DNA of 51,364 nt from Enterobacter sp. ENT03 (GTDB taxonomy: Bacteria > Pseudomonadota > Gammaproteobacteria > Enterobacterales > Enterobacteriaceae): the NCBI RefSeq assembly GCF_019218745.1, contig NZ_JAHUXA010000024.1:1-51364 (forward strand), written 5' to 3'. Under the pieces are notes generated by a model. That model worked only from the letters and a program-made list of their open reading frames with translations, had not been told where the DNA came from and made no database searches. Of the stretch, positions 26,832 to 35,169 are shown in pieces (the stretch's first letter is position 1; every line of letters begins with the position of its first letter). Both the position numbers and the translations under genes were made by a program.

Positions 26832-27744
26832 GAGGGGTGTCTCCGTTGTTCTGTGCGGCATTGATCCGGTAATGACTATCAATGCCGATAATCCGGTGCT
26901 CACGTTGCGTCAGATCGGGCAGTATGTCGTGGTGTGTGTTTTGGGATGCCCGCAGCGGGGAAAGCAACAGCAGGATATCGGGAAAGACGTCTGCGGCGGG
27001 CCAGGCAGTTTCGCCATCGCCCGTGGTATCCAGTGAATCCAGAATGTCGTCGATACTGAGCGTCCCCGCCACCATATCCTGTAAGGTATCAGCCTGAGAT
27101 TTTCTGTTGTACAGTGAGGTCAGATCCTGCGTGGTGGCCTCTCCGTTCAACGGGAAGGGATCTTTCTGGCTTCGGGTTTCCTGTTCCGGGGAGAGCAGCG
27201 CCTGCTGATATTCCTGGTAAAGCTGAACCAGCGTATTGTCTGTTTCCGGGGAGGCGTTGCCGACGGTCGTCCCGCAGACGGGAATGATATCGAAGGGATC
27301 CTGCGGATTGATGTGTTGCTGCCTGAACCAGTCCAGGTCCAGAAATTCGGTGATCGGCTCAGGGAATACCGATGACGGAGACCGGGGAGATTCGGGGCGG
27401 GGCTGAGGATTGATCTCGTAATGACGTACAAGACGCCAGGAAGATAAACCCCATTCAATGATATCTCCGTCATTCAGCCGCATACGACGTTGCGGCTCCA
27501 CAATCTGCTCGTTCACGGCACAGCACCATTCATCGGAGTAATTAATAATCCACCAGGCTTCCTCATAACGAATAAGTCTGAGGGCCACGATCTCGCTTTC
27601 AGTTTCTTTTCCGGACGGTCCAAAAACTGGAACCCAAGGGGCAGTGTCCGTGAAAACAACCTCAGTTCTGACAGGACAGAGTGTGTCGTCTCTGATGCCC
27701 TGAACCTGAATTTTTTGCAGTGCCCATGTTTTTTTGTGTTTCAT
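26818..27744 (-). CDS. tagH: T6SS FHA-domain protein (TagH-like)
   Basis: A protein of about 308 residues with an N-terminal forkhead-associated domain (about 10-110: MRLNDGDIIEWGLSSWRLV). In T6SS clusters such proteins read phosphothreonine signals or scaffold assembly. A linker rich in Pro, Ser and Gln follows. The C-terminal FPDILLLLSPLRA fits T6SS-type FHA proteins. The FHA loop residues are divergent, and no PpkA or PppA genes are visible, so phospho-signalling is uncertain. The start is ambiguous: the ATG at 27744 is used here, while a TTG at 27756 is also possible, and neither has a clear ribosome binding site. It is the first gene of the leftward arm. Confidence 0.75.
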   Translation of the reverse strand: MKHKKTWALQKIQVQGIRDDTLCPVRTEVVFTDTAPWVPVFGPSGKETESEIVALRLIRYEEAWWIINYSDEWCCAVNEQIVEPQRRMRLNDGDIIEWGLSSWRLVRHYEINPQPRPESPRSPSSVFPEPITEFLDLDWFRQQHINPQDPFDIIPVCGTTVGNASPETDNTLVQLYQEYQQALLSPEQETRSQKDPFPLNGEATTQDLTSLYNRKSQADTLQDMVAGTLSIDDILDSLDTTGDGETAWPAADVFPDILLLLSPLRASQNTHHDILPDLTQREHRIIGIDSHYRINAAQNNGDTPHEKK

Positions 27745-28094
27745 TATATTTTTCAAATAAGGGTGTTACATCTTTTAGATATAAGGTGCGCTATTGACTG
27801 AATCATTATTAAAACTAATTAAATATGCTGTAGAAATGTTTCTTTCATTCATTCGTTACACAAATGCAAAACAAGTCTCTTAATGAATATTATATCCAAT
27901 AAAACACAAACATAGTTTTTTACACCAATGATTTCTGGTTGGGGGATATTAGCTGCTATATTGTGATGAAATCTGTGATCGTTATCATTGTTTCATTCGG
28001 AGGTTTTAACGATCATGTTTGTGAAATATTTTTTACTATTGCATATTTAATTATGTGCTTTTTAAATGGACTTTTACGTCATCAGGTGTAACAG
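27745..28094. promoter_or_regulatory. Divergent T6SS control region with Fur-like site
   Basis: About 350 AT-rich bases separate the two T6SS arms and must contain both promoters. A 19-mer at 27974-27992 (core GTTATCATTG) matches a reversed Fur box at 12 of 19 positions. Iron/Fur control of related T6SS clusters (EAEC sci-1) is established; here it is inference. No sigma-54 promoter was recognised. Confidence 0.45.
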
Positions 28095-30755
28095 ATGGAC
28101 ATTCCTGTTTCACGTAGTGCCCTGTATGGAAAACTGGCCAGACCATTATTCCGGTCACTGGAATCTGCGACTGTATTTTGTAAATTACGCTCCAATCCTT
28201 GGGTCGAACTGACTCACTGGCTGCATCAGCTTATACAGCAGCCGGATAACGATATTCTTCATGTCCTCCGGCATTACCAGATCCCTGTTTCTGATGTGGA
28301 GAAAGCGTTGCTCCGGCAACTGGATTCTCTGCCTTCCGGGGCCAGCGCCATCAGTGATTTTTCCCACCATATCGATCTTTCGGTTGAAAAAGCCTGGATG
28401 CTGGCGAGTATCCGCTACGGAGATAATAAAATTCGTAGCGGCTGGCTGTTGCAGGCATGGCTGACCACACCGGAGCTGCGGCGGGTACTGGAAAGCCTCT
28501 GCGCACCGCTGGTCGGACTTCCTGCAGATGAACTGTCAGATCTCCTCCCTTCCCTGATCCAGAGATCACCCGAGACGCTGGAGCTTCCTTGCGATGGCTC
28601 CACGCTGTCGCCAGTGATCCCTGGTGAAAACAGCCAGGCGCTTCCCGGTGAAGCGCAGAGCGGCCAGTCTGCTCTGGCAAAATACTGCCAGGATATGACC
28701 GCGCAGGCCCGTGAAGGAAAAATCGATCCGGTCACAGGCCGCGAACATGAAATCCGCACCATGACCGATATTCTGCTGCGTCGCCGCCAGAACAACCCGC
28801 TACTGACCGGTGAAGCCGGTGTGGGAAAAACGGCAGTGGTGGAAGGTTTCGCGCTGGCGATTGCGCAGGGGGAAGTGCCGCCTGCGTTACGCGAGGTACG
28901 CCTGCTGGCGCTGGATGTCGGGGCGCTGCTGGCCGGTGCGAGCATGAAGGGTGAGTTTGAGTCGCGCCTGAAATCCCTGCTGGAGGAAGCCAGCCAATCA
29001 CCGCAGCCAGTGATTTTGTTTGTTGACGAAGTTCACACCCTTGTCGGCGCAGGCGGCACGTCCGGGACGGGCGATGCCGCCAACCTGCTGAAACCCGCGC
29101 TGGCGCGCGGCACCCTGCGCACTATCGGTGCCACCACCTGGAGTGAGTACAAACGTCATATTGAGAAAGATCCGGCGCTGACCCGCCGTTTTCAGGTGTT
29201 ACAGGTCGCTGAACCGGAGGAGTTACCCGCCGTGGAGATGGTTCGGGGGCTGGTGGAGATTCTCGAAAAACACCATAACGTCCTGATTCTGGATGAAGCC
29301 GTGCGGGCCGCAGTACAACTCTCTCACCGCTATATCCCGGCCCGCCAGTTGCCGGACAAAGCCATCAGTCTCCTTGATACCGCCTGCGCCCGCGTGGCGC
29401 TGTCGCTGCATACGCCACCCGCGAACGTACAGTATCTGCGCCAGCAACTGGACGCTGCTGAGATGGAGCAGACGCTGCTACAAAAGCAGAAAAAAATGGG
29501 AATTCGTACTGAGCGGAGCGACAAACTTCCGGTGAGGATTTCTTCACTGACGGTGGAATTGTCGGAGGCCGAATCCCGCTGGCAACAGGAACTGGACATG
29601 GTGCATACGTTGCAGAAGCAGCGTGTCGCTGAACCAGATGAAGAGAATGAAAGTGCCCTGCAACAGGCAGAAGCTGTACTGAGAGGGTGGCAGGGCGACG
29701 CGCCAGTAGTGTTCCCGGAAGTGAATGCGGCGGTCGTGGCGGCAATTGTCGCCGACTGGACCGGCATTCCAGCCGGACGCATGGTGAAGGACGAAGCCAG
29801 TCAGGTACTGGAGTTACCTTCCCGCCTGGCGCAGCGTGTTACCGGTCAGGACGGCGCACTGGCGCAGATTGGTGAGCGTATCCAGACCGCGCGGGCGGGG
29901 TTAGGCGATCCGCGTAAGCCGGTGGGTGTCTTTCTGCTGGCCGGGCCGTCCGGCGTCGGTAAGACCGAAACCGCGCTGGCGCTGGCGGAAGCCATTTATG
30001 GTGGTGAGCAGAATCTGATCACCATCAACATGAGCGAGTTTCAGGAATCCCATACCGTCTCCACCCTGAAGGGAGCGCCTCCTGGCTATGTGGGTTACGG
30101 CGAGGGCGGCGTACTTACGGAGGCCGTCCGCCGCCATCCCTGGAGCGTGGTGCTGCTCGACGAAATCGAAAAAGCGCACCATGACGTGCATGAACTGTTT
30201 TATCAGGTGTTTGACAAAGGCGCGATGGAAGATGGCGAAGGCGTGCATATCGACTTCAAGAACACCACGCTGTTACTGACCACCAACGTGGGATCCGATC
30301 TCATCAGTCAGTTGTGTGAAGATCCCGCACTGATACCCGATCCTGCAGGTCTGAAAGACGCGTTAATGCCGGTACTGCGTAAATACTTTCCGGCGGCATT
30401 CCTTGGCCGTGTGACGGTGATCCCCTACCTGCCGCTGGATGAAGCCGCACGCGGCGTCATTGCCCGGCTGCATCTTGACCGGTTGGTTGCGCGGATGGCT
30501 GAGCAACACGGCGTGACGCTTGCGTATGGCGATGAACTGATCACGCACATTGTGGTGCACTGCCCGATGCATGAAACCGGCGCTCGTCTGCTGATCGGCT
30601 ACATCGAACAGCACATTCTGCCGCAGTTATCGCGTTACTGGTTAAAGGCCATGACAGAGAAAATGGCGGTTACACGAATTGATATTGGTGTGAACAGTGA
30701 TGACCAGATTGTATTTGAAACATCGGATGAGGGGGATACATGGCAAAAGAGTTAA
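28095..30755 (+). CDS. clpV: T6SS sheath-recycling AAA+ ATPase ClpV (TssH)
   Basis: An 886-residue Hsp100/ClpB-like ATPase that disassembles the contracted TssBC sheath. The N-domain (about 1-160) is followed by the first AAA+ module with Walker A GEAGVGKTAVVEG and Walker B VILFVDEVHTL. A middle coiled-coil region lies at about 450-540. The second module has GPSGVGKTETALALAEA and VVLLDEIEKAH, and the pore-loop motif GAPPGYVGYGEGG is intact. It is the first gene of the rightward arm, and its last codons overlap a truncated frame starting at 30740. Confidence 0.96.
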   Translation: MDIPVSRSALYGKLARPLFRSLESATVFCKLRSNPWVELTHWLHQLIQQPDNDILHVLRHYQIPVSDVEKALLRQLDSLPSGASAISDFSHHIDLSVEKAWMLASIRYGDNKIRSGWLLQAWLTTPELRRVLESLCAPLVGLPADELSDLLPSLIQRSPETLELPCDGSTLSPVIPGENSQALPGEAQSGQSALAKYCQDMTAQAREGKIDPVTGREHEIRTMTDILLRRRQNNPLLTGEAGVGKTAVVEGFALAIAQGEVPPALREVRLLALDVGALLAGASMKGEFESRLKSLLEEASQSPQPVILFVDEVHTLVGAGGTSGTGDAANLLKPALARGTLRTIGATTWSEYKRHIEKDPALTRRFQVLQVAEPEELPAVEMVRGLVEILEKHHNVLILDEAVRAAVQLSHRYIPARQLPDKAISLLDTACARVALSLHTPPANVQYLRQQLDAAEMEQTLLQKQKKMGIRTERSDKLPVRISSLTVELSEAESRWQQELDMVHTLQKQRVAEPDEENESALQQAEAVLRGWQGDAPVVFPEVNAAVVAAIVADWTGIPAGRMVKDEASQVLELPSRLAQRVTGQDGALAQIGERIQTARAGLGDPRKPVGVFLLAGPSGVGKTETALALAEAIYGGEQNLITINMSEFQESHTVSTLKGAPPGYVGYGEGGVLTEAVRRHPWSVVLLDEIEKAHHDVHELFYQVFDKGAMEDGEGVHIDFKNTTLLLTTNVGSDLISQLCEDPALIPDPAGLKDALMPVLRKYFPAAFLGRVTVIPYLPLDEAARGVIARLHLDRLVARMAEQHGVTLAYGDELITHIVVHCPMHETGARLLIGYIEQHILPQLSRYWLKAMTEKMAVTRIDIGVNSDDQIVFETSDEGDTWQKS

Positions 30756-30793
30756 GTGGCTCACAATGGGGGCGTTGGTCTGACAGACGCTAA
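30740..30793 (+). pseudogene. Truncated N-terminus of a probable effector gene
   Basis: An ATG preceded by GAGGGGG inside the end of clpV opens a 17-codon frame, MAKELSGSQWGRWSDRR, then a stop. The start resembles the xELSGSxW beginning I associate with some T6SS-linked peptidoglycan-targeting proteins, but this is recollection. The body is absent and an immunity relic follows at once. Confidence 0.4.
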
Positions 30794-30795
30794 TC

Positions 30796-31083
30796 ATGAT
30801 GTTTCGTAGTCGGGTTTTATTGGCGTTGGTATTGACGGCGTTCACTCTCAGTGTCCTGGGGCTCAACCTTTTCCACAGGATGGTCAGCATTTTCTGAATG
30901 ATGCTGAAATTTGTCAGCATTTAGCAGGTAAATGGGACAGTGCTTTACCGGAACAGGACCGAAAGGACATAAAAAGATGTGAATACCTATTACCCACCGG
31001 CAAAGAAAACATTTCCCGAATTATGGGAAAAATATAGGAAAAACAGTGAGATCATAAAATCCCTCGCTGAGTATGATTTTTAA
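30796..31083 (+). pseudogene. Frameshifted secreted immunity gene
   Basis: Three reading-frame pieces join into one plausible secreted protein. They are a signal peptide (MMFRSRVLLALVLTAFTLSV), then in another frame FLNDAEICQHLAGKWDSALP followed by EQDRKDIKRC, and then in a third frame YYPPAKKTFPELWEKYRKNS ending SLAEYDF and TAA at 31081. Each frame is closed by stops where the next opens. This pattern, with conserved Cys residues, matches a periplasmic immunity protein inactivated by two frameshifts. Its partner is presumably the truncated frame at 30740. Confidence 0.6.
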
Positions 31084-31141
31084 ACTGTGCCGATGACAGC
31101 CATCGTCCGATGGCTGATGACTGACAAGGAAATGAAGGACT

Positions 31142-31687
31142 ATGGCTATCAATAACAGTGCGCAGAAGTTTATTGCGCGCAACCGCGCACCGCGCGTGCA
31201 GATTGAGTATGACGTGGAGATTTATGGCTCCGAGAAAAAAATCGAACTGCCGTTTGTCATGGCGGTGCTGGCCGATCTGGCCGGTAAGCCCCGTGAAGAA
31301 CTGCCGCCTGTCACCGAACGTAAATTTCTCGACATTGATATTGATAATTTCAATGAGCGCATGAAGGCCATTGCGCCACGGTTGGCCTTTGCGGTGCCGA
31401 ATACGCTCACGGGCGAAGGTCAGTTGATGGTCGATATCACCCTGGAAAGTATGGACGACTTCTCCCCTGCGCAGATTGCCCGCAAGGTGGATGCCCTGAA
31501 CCAGTTGCTGGAGGCTCGTACCCAGCTTGCTAACCTGCAAACCTATATGGATGGTAAAGCCGGTGCGGAAAACCTGGTCAATAAACTGTTGCAGGATCCG
31601 GCACTACTGAAAACGCTGGCGAGCGCGCCAAAGCCTGTCGCTGAACAGGAAGATGTGACCGCAGGCGACAACGAATCAGCAGAATAG
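31142..31687 (+). CDS. tssB: T6SS sheath small subunit TssB
   Basis: A 181-residue TssB (VipA/ImpB family). It forms the contractile sheath with TssC. The start MAINNSAQKFIARNRAPRV, the middle LPFVMAVLADLAGKPREELP and the DIDIDNFNERMKAIAPRLAF motif are family signatures; the last two cover the helices that interlock with TssC. AAGGAAATGAAGG precedes the ATG. tssC follows 24 bases later. Confidence 0.97.
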   Translation: MAINNSAQKFIARNRAPRVQIEYDVEIYGSEKKIELPFVMAVLADLAGKPREELPPVTERKFLDIDIDNFNERMKAIAPRLAFAVPNTLTGEGQLMVDITLESMDDFSPAQIARKVDALNQLLEARTQLANLQTYMDGKAGAENLVNKLLQDPALLKTLASAPKPVAEQEDVTAGDNESAE

Positions 31688-31711
31688 TGGCGAATTTATT
31701 AAGGAGTTTTC

Positions 31712-33220
31712 ATGGCAAACAGTAATATGCAGGCAACCGACGCGGTTGCACAGGAGACAGCCTTTGCATCCGGTGAATTTGATGCGTTGCTGAACAAGGC
31801 GTTCCGGCCTAAAACCACTCAGGCGGCAAAAGCGGTAGAAGCGGCGGTACAGACCCTGGCGCAGCAGGCGCTGGCGAATTCTGTCACCGTCAGCGATGAC
31901 GCTTACAAAAGTATCAGCGCCATCATTGCACAGATCGATTACAAACTGACGGAGCAGCTTAAACTCATTCTGAGCCACCCGGATACACAGAAGCTGGAAT
32001 CGTCCTGGCGCGGAATGGAGCACCTGGTTTACAACACCGAAACCGACGAGAAACTGAAAATCCGCTTTATGAATCTGTCGAAAGACGAGTTGCGTCGCAA
32101 CATGAAGCGTTACAAGGGCATTGCCTGGGATCAAAGCCCGCTGTTTAAAAAGCTGTATGAAGCAGAATACGGACAACTGGGGGGCGAACCCTACGGCTGT
32201 ATTATTGCGGATTACTACTTTGACCACACGCCGCCGGATGTGGATCTGCTGGGCTCCATTGCGAAAGTCGCGGCTTCGGCTCATGCGCCGTTTATTGCTG
32301 GCGCGTCGCCGTCTGTTCTGCAGATGGACTCCTGGCAGGAACTGGCGAACCCGCGCGATCTGACCAAAATCGTCACTCAGAACCTGGAATATGCGCCGTG
32401 GAATTCGTTGCGGGCCAGTGAAGATTCACGCTATATCGGCCTGACGATGCCGCGTTTCCTCTCCCGTCTGCCCTATGGCGCGAAAACCAACCCGGTGGAC
32501 GAGTTTGATTTTGAAGAAGATGCGGACGGTTCTGACCACAGCAAATACGTCTGGAGTAATGCCGCCTATGCGATGGGCGTGAACATCAACCGCTCCTTCA
32601 AATACTATGGCTGGTGTACGCTGATCCGTGGCGTGGAGTCCGGCGGCGCGGTGGAAAACCTGCCCTGTCACACCTTCCCGACCGACGACGGCGGCGTGGA
32701 CATGAAATGTCCGACCGAAATCGCTATCTCTGACCGCCGTGAAGCTGAATTGTCGAAAAACGGTTTTATTCCGCTGATCCACCGTAAAAATTCAGATTAC
32801 GCCGCCTTTATTGGTGCGCAGTCATTACAGAAGCCGCAGGAATACTACGATCCGGATGCCACGGCCAACGCCAACCTTTCAGCACGTCTGCCGTACCTGT
32901 TTGCCTGCTCGCGTTTTGCGCATTTTCTCAAGTGCATTGTGCGCGACAAGATTGGTTCGTTTAAAGAGCGTGAGGATATGCAGCGCTGGCTGAACGAATG
33001 GATCATGCACTACGTTGATGCCGATCCAGTGAACTCCTCACAGGAAACCAAAGCCCGTCGCCCACTGGCTGCTGCTGAAGTGGTGGTGGAAGAGGTGGAA
33101 GGCAATCCGGGATATTACGATGCTAAATTTTATTTACGTCCACATTTTCAGCTTGAAGGGCTGACAGGGTCATTGCGTCTGGTAACAAAATTACCTTCAG
33201 TGAAAGAGGGCGGCGTTTAA
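31712..33220 (+). CDS. tssC: T6SS sheath large subunit TssC
   Basis: A 502-residue TssC (VipB/ImpC family), the main sheath subunit. Conserved blocks include KLILSHPDTQKLESSWRGME, GEPYGCIIADYYFDH, VENLPCHTFPTDDGGVDMKC and LPYLFACSRFAHFLKCIVRD. GGAG at good spacing precedes the ATG. A predicted effector-immunity pair follows after a short gap, before hcp, which is the place where SPI-6 carries its Tae4/Tai4 pair. Confidence 0.97.
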   Translation: MANSNMQATDAVAQETAFASGEFDALLNKAFRPKTTQAAKAVEAAVQTLAQQALANSVTVSDDAYKSISAIIAQIDYKLTEQLKLILSHPDTQKLESSWRGMEHLVYNTETDEKLKIRFMNLSKDELRRNMKRYKGIAWDQSPLFKKLYEAEYGQLGGEPYGCIIADYYFDHTPPDVDLLGSIAKVAASAHAPFIAGASPSVLQMDSWQELANPRDLTKIVTQNLEYAPWNSLRASEDSRYIGLTMPRFLSRLPYGAKTNPVDEFDFEEDADGSDHSKYVWSNAAYAMGVNINRSFKYYGWCTLIRGVESGGAVENLPCHTFPTDDGGVDMKCPTEIAISDRREAELSKNGFIPLIHRKNSDYAAFIGAQSLQKPQEYYDPDATANANLSARLPYLFACSRFAHFLKCIVRDKIGSFKEREDMQRWLNEWIMHYVDADPVNSSQETKARRPLAAAEVVVEEVEGNPGYYDAKFYLRPHFQLEGLTGSLRLVTKLPSVKEGGV

Positions 33221-33232
33221 GGAGAATAATTG

Positions 33233-33634
33233 ATGGCTTCTGTTTATGCGAATGCAAGGGCTTTGCAGGATACAGCGAAGGTAGGTGAGCATCATCAATG
33301 TGTTGAACTTATTCAACATTATGTCCGTGTGGGTCAGGCGGGGACATGGCAACAGGGCGCTAAGGTTCTGGGAAACAGTGGCATTGAGGTTGGGACTGTC
33401 ATCGCCACTTTTGTAAATGGGCGTTACCCTAACCATAACAGCGGGAATCATGCCGCATTTTACCTGGGGCAGGATGCAGGAGGGATATGGGTGATGGATC
33501 AATGGAAAGATGATATTACGAAACCCAGGGTATCTAAACGTTATATCAGGAAATTGAAAAATGGAGGTGTTCGCAGCGACGGAACCTACATAAGGATGAG
33601 CAACAATGCAGAAGCTTATTTTATCGTTGAGTAA
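33233..33634 (+). CDS. Predicted T6SS cell-wall hydrolase effector (BPSL0067-type)
   Basis: A 133-residue protein I assign to the BPSL0067 family of NlpC/P60-CHAP-like cysteine hydrolases. The likely catalytic Cys23 is in GEHHQCVELIQHY at the start of a helix. His73 is in NSGNHAAFYLG, and Asp89 or Gln90 in WVMDQWKD could complete the triad. Spacing and order (Cys, then His, then a polar residue) fit papain-like peptidoglycan amidases. It has no signal peptide, as expected for a T6SS effector delivered to the target periplasm. AAGGAG precedes the ATG at 33233, 12 bases after tssC. Its 3' end overlaps a secreted partner gene, and a decayed second copy lies downstream. Confidence 0.75.
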   Translation: MASVYANARALQDTAKVGEHHQCVELIQHYVRVGQAGTWQQGAKVLGNSGIEVGTVIATFVNGRYPNHNSGNHAAFYLGQDAGGIWVMDQWKDDITKPRVSKRYIRKLKNGGVRSDGTYIRMSNNAEAYFIVE

Positions 33635-34031
33635 CCTGTGGGTTATTGGTAACGCGTTATGGTTGCTTCCAGTTGGGGTTGTTCATGCTGATGAAATCGT
33701 TTGCCCTGAAGCGATTCATGTTTCTCAGCCGCCGGATATTTCCTCAGTGGAGGGATGGGAAGAGTCATCGCGTTCTGACCGTCTGTGGAATGATGGCGGA
33801 TTTATTTCGTCTGGGCATCCGAAAGAACTTGCGGATCTTAAAGGTGAAGAAGTTGTTATCAGTGCGAAAAAAACTACTCGGTGGAATTTCGACGCGAATG
33901 ACAATTCTCAGGGTATCTGGTTTTCTTGTAGTTATGGTAAGTGGCATTTACTGCTTTCCCGGAAAATACAGAAATCAGTAACCCATTGCTGGATGCCGAA
34001 TAACTTACCAGCGAAATTAATCTGTAAGTGA
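33606..34031 (+). CDS. Predicted periplasmic immunity protein (STY0301-type)
   Basis: A 141-residue protein with a Sec signal peptide (MQKLILSLSNLWVIGNALWL, cleavage after VHA at about residue 28). The mature protein carries WNFDANDNSQGIWFSCSYG, LLLSRKIQKSVTHCW and a terminal LICK. These match the STY0301 family of T6SS-linked periplasmic proteins (W-x-F ... SCSY ... LSRP ... xTxC). Three conserved Cys probably include one disulfide. It overlaps the upstream effector gene by 29 bases, as typical for toxin-antidote pairs, so it most likely protects the producing cell's own peptidoglycan. Confidence 0.72.
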   Translation: MQKLILSLSNLWVIGNALWLLPVGVVHADEIVCPEAIHVSQPPDISSVEGWEESSRSDRLWNDGGFISSGHPKELADLKGEEVVISAKKTTRWNFDANDNSQGIWFSCSYGKWHLLLSRKIQKSVTHCWMPNNLPAKLICK

Positions 34032-34054
34032 AACGGCCCGAACAGGCTCGCTGT

Positions 34055-34159
34055 GGCTGGTTACGAAACAGTCGTCTCCGTTGCAAAGTTGGAGTTCGCA
34101 ACGATGGCACATATCCTGATATCAGTAATAATGCCGAAGCCTTTTATGTCATTGAATAG
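34055..34159 (+). pseudogene. C-terminal relic of a second BPSL0067-type effector
   Basis: The in-frame stretch ending GVRNDGTYPDISNNAEAF and YVIE, then TAG at 34157, mirrors the end of the intact effector (GVRSDGTYIRMSNNAEAY, FIVE). No start or catalytic region remains, so only the tail of a paralogous copy survives. Confidence 0.75.
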
Positions 34160-34192
34160 GATATGGATACGATGACCATGCGCTCAGTTTAG

Positions 34193-34363
34193 GAAACAGA
34201 AGTTCTTAGCGATAAGGAAGGCGATCGATATTGGGTTTCCTGTATTTATGGTCTCAAACAGATCTGCTTAGCTCGGCTGATACCGACTTCCTACACCCAT
34301 TGTAAAACGCGTGACTTTGAGGGAACGTCGGAAGACCAGTCAGTACCTTTTATCTGTAACTGA
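34193..34363 (+). pseudogene. C-terminal relic of a second STY0301-type immunity gene
   Basis: A frame opened by an in-frame TAG at 34190 reads DKEGDRYWVSCIYGLKQIC, LARLIPTSYTHCKTRDFEG and ends SVPFICN with TGA. This is the second half of an STY0301-type protein (YWxSCxYG ... LxR.IP ... THC ... FIC). The signal peptide and first half are missing. It follows the effector relic as in the intact pair. Confidence 0.75.
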
Positions 34364-34620
34364 AAGTCATGATTAGGGCGTTTTTGCAGGGGTGTAATGT
34401 TTATTTCCGGAGATTGTGAAACATAATACTTGTGAATCATTAATGTATGTATTTATGTAAATAAATATCTTTCAGGTAATTAATTGACAATGAAAAGACA
34501 GTTTCCTGTTCTTCCATAAATAATGGGGGAAGGGATTTTGTATGGTAATGATTTATCTATACATAGCCTGTGCGGATGAATCAGAGTTATTTTGAGTAAT
34601 ATCTTAATAAGGAAATAAAA
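34364..34620 (+). promoter_or_regulatory. AT-rich leader of hcp
   Basis: About 257 AT-rich bases lie between the immunity relic and hcp. A perfect TTGACA is at 34484-34489, but no convincing -10 lies 16-18 bases on. AATAAGGAAATAAAA supplies the hcp ribosome binding site. An internal promoter is likely but not pinned down. Confidence 0.4.
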
Positions 34621-35106
34621 ATGGCTTACGATATTTTTCTGAAAATTGACGGCATTGACGGCGAGTCAATGGATGACAAACACAAAAATGAAATCGAGGT
34701 GCTGAGCTGGCGTTGGAATATCCACCAGGAATCCACCATGCATGCGGGTAGCGGTCTGGGTTCCGGTAAAGTCTCTGTCACCAACCTGGATTTTGAACAC
34801 TATATTGATCGTGCCAGTCCGAACCTGTTCAAATATTGCGCTTCCGGTAAGCACATTCCGCAAGCGATCCTCGTAATGCGTAAAGCAGGCGGCAACCCGC
34901 TGGAGTACCTCAAATATACCTTTACCGATCTGATTGTTGCCGTCGTTTCACCTAGTGGCAGCAAGAGTGGTGAAATCGCTTCCCGCGAATTGGTAGAGCT
35001 TTCTTTCAGCACCGTGAAACAGGAATACGTGGTGCAGAACCAGCAGGGTGGCAGCGGTGGCACCATTACCGCCGGGTACGATTTCAAAGCCAACAAAGAA
35101 ATCTAA
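34621..35106 (+). CDS. hcp: T6SS tube protein Hcp (TssD)
   Basis: A 161-residue Hcp of the Hcp1 family. Its hexameric rings stack into the inner tube, and small effectors can ride in the ring lumen. Family blocks are MAYDIFLKIDGIDGES, the EVLSWRWNIHQESTMHAGS segment and FEHYIDRASPNLFKYCASG. The C-terminus AGYDFKANKEI is typical and there is no C-terminal toxin extension. A strong terminator downstream would favour a short abundant hcp transcript. Confidence 0.97.
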   Translation: MAYDIFLKIDGIDGESMDDKHKNEIEVLSWRWNIHQESTMHAGSGLGSGKVSVTNLDFEHYIDRASPNLFKYCASGKHIPQAILVMRKAGGNPLEYLKYTFTDLIVAVVSPSGSKSGEIASRELVELSFSTVKQEYVVQNQQGGSGGTITAGYDFKANKEI

Positions 35107-35117
35107 TCTGCTTTTTT

Positions 35118-35146
35118 CCGGCCGGATAGACATCTGGCCGGTTTTT
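35118..35146 (+). terminator. Intrinsic terminator after hcp
   Basis: CCGGCC (35118-35123) pairs with GGCCGG (35136-35141), extended by GAT/ATC inside, and is followed by TTTTT. It probably attenuates read-through into tssJ so that Hcp is made in excess. Confidence 0.85.
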
Positions 35147-35169
35147 ATTGTCTGATTTTTAAGGAAAAT

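Noticed and set aside
34484-34512. Sigma-70 promoter for hcp using TTGACA at 34484
   Set aside because: The -35 is perfect but no acceptable -10 lies at 16-18 bases. A promoter in the region is likely, but this pair cannot be supported.
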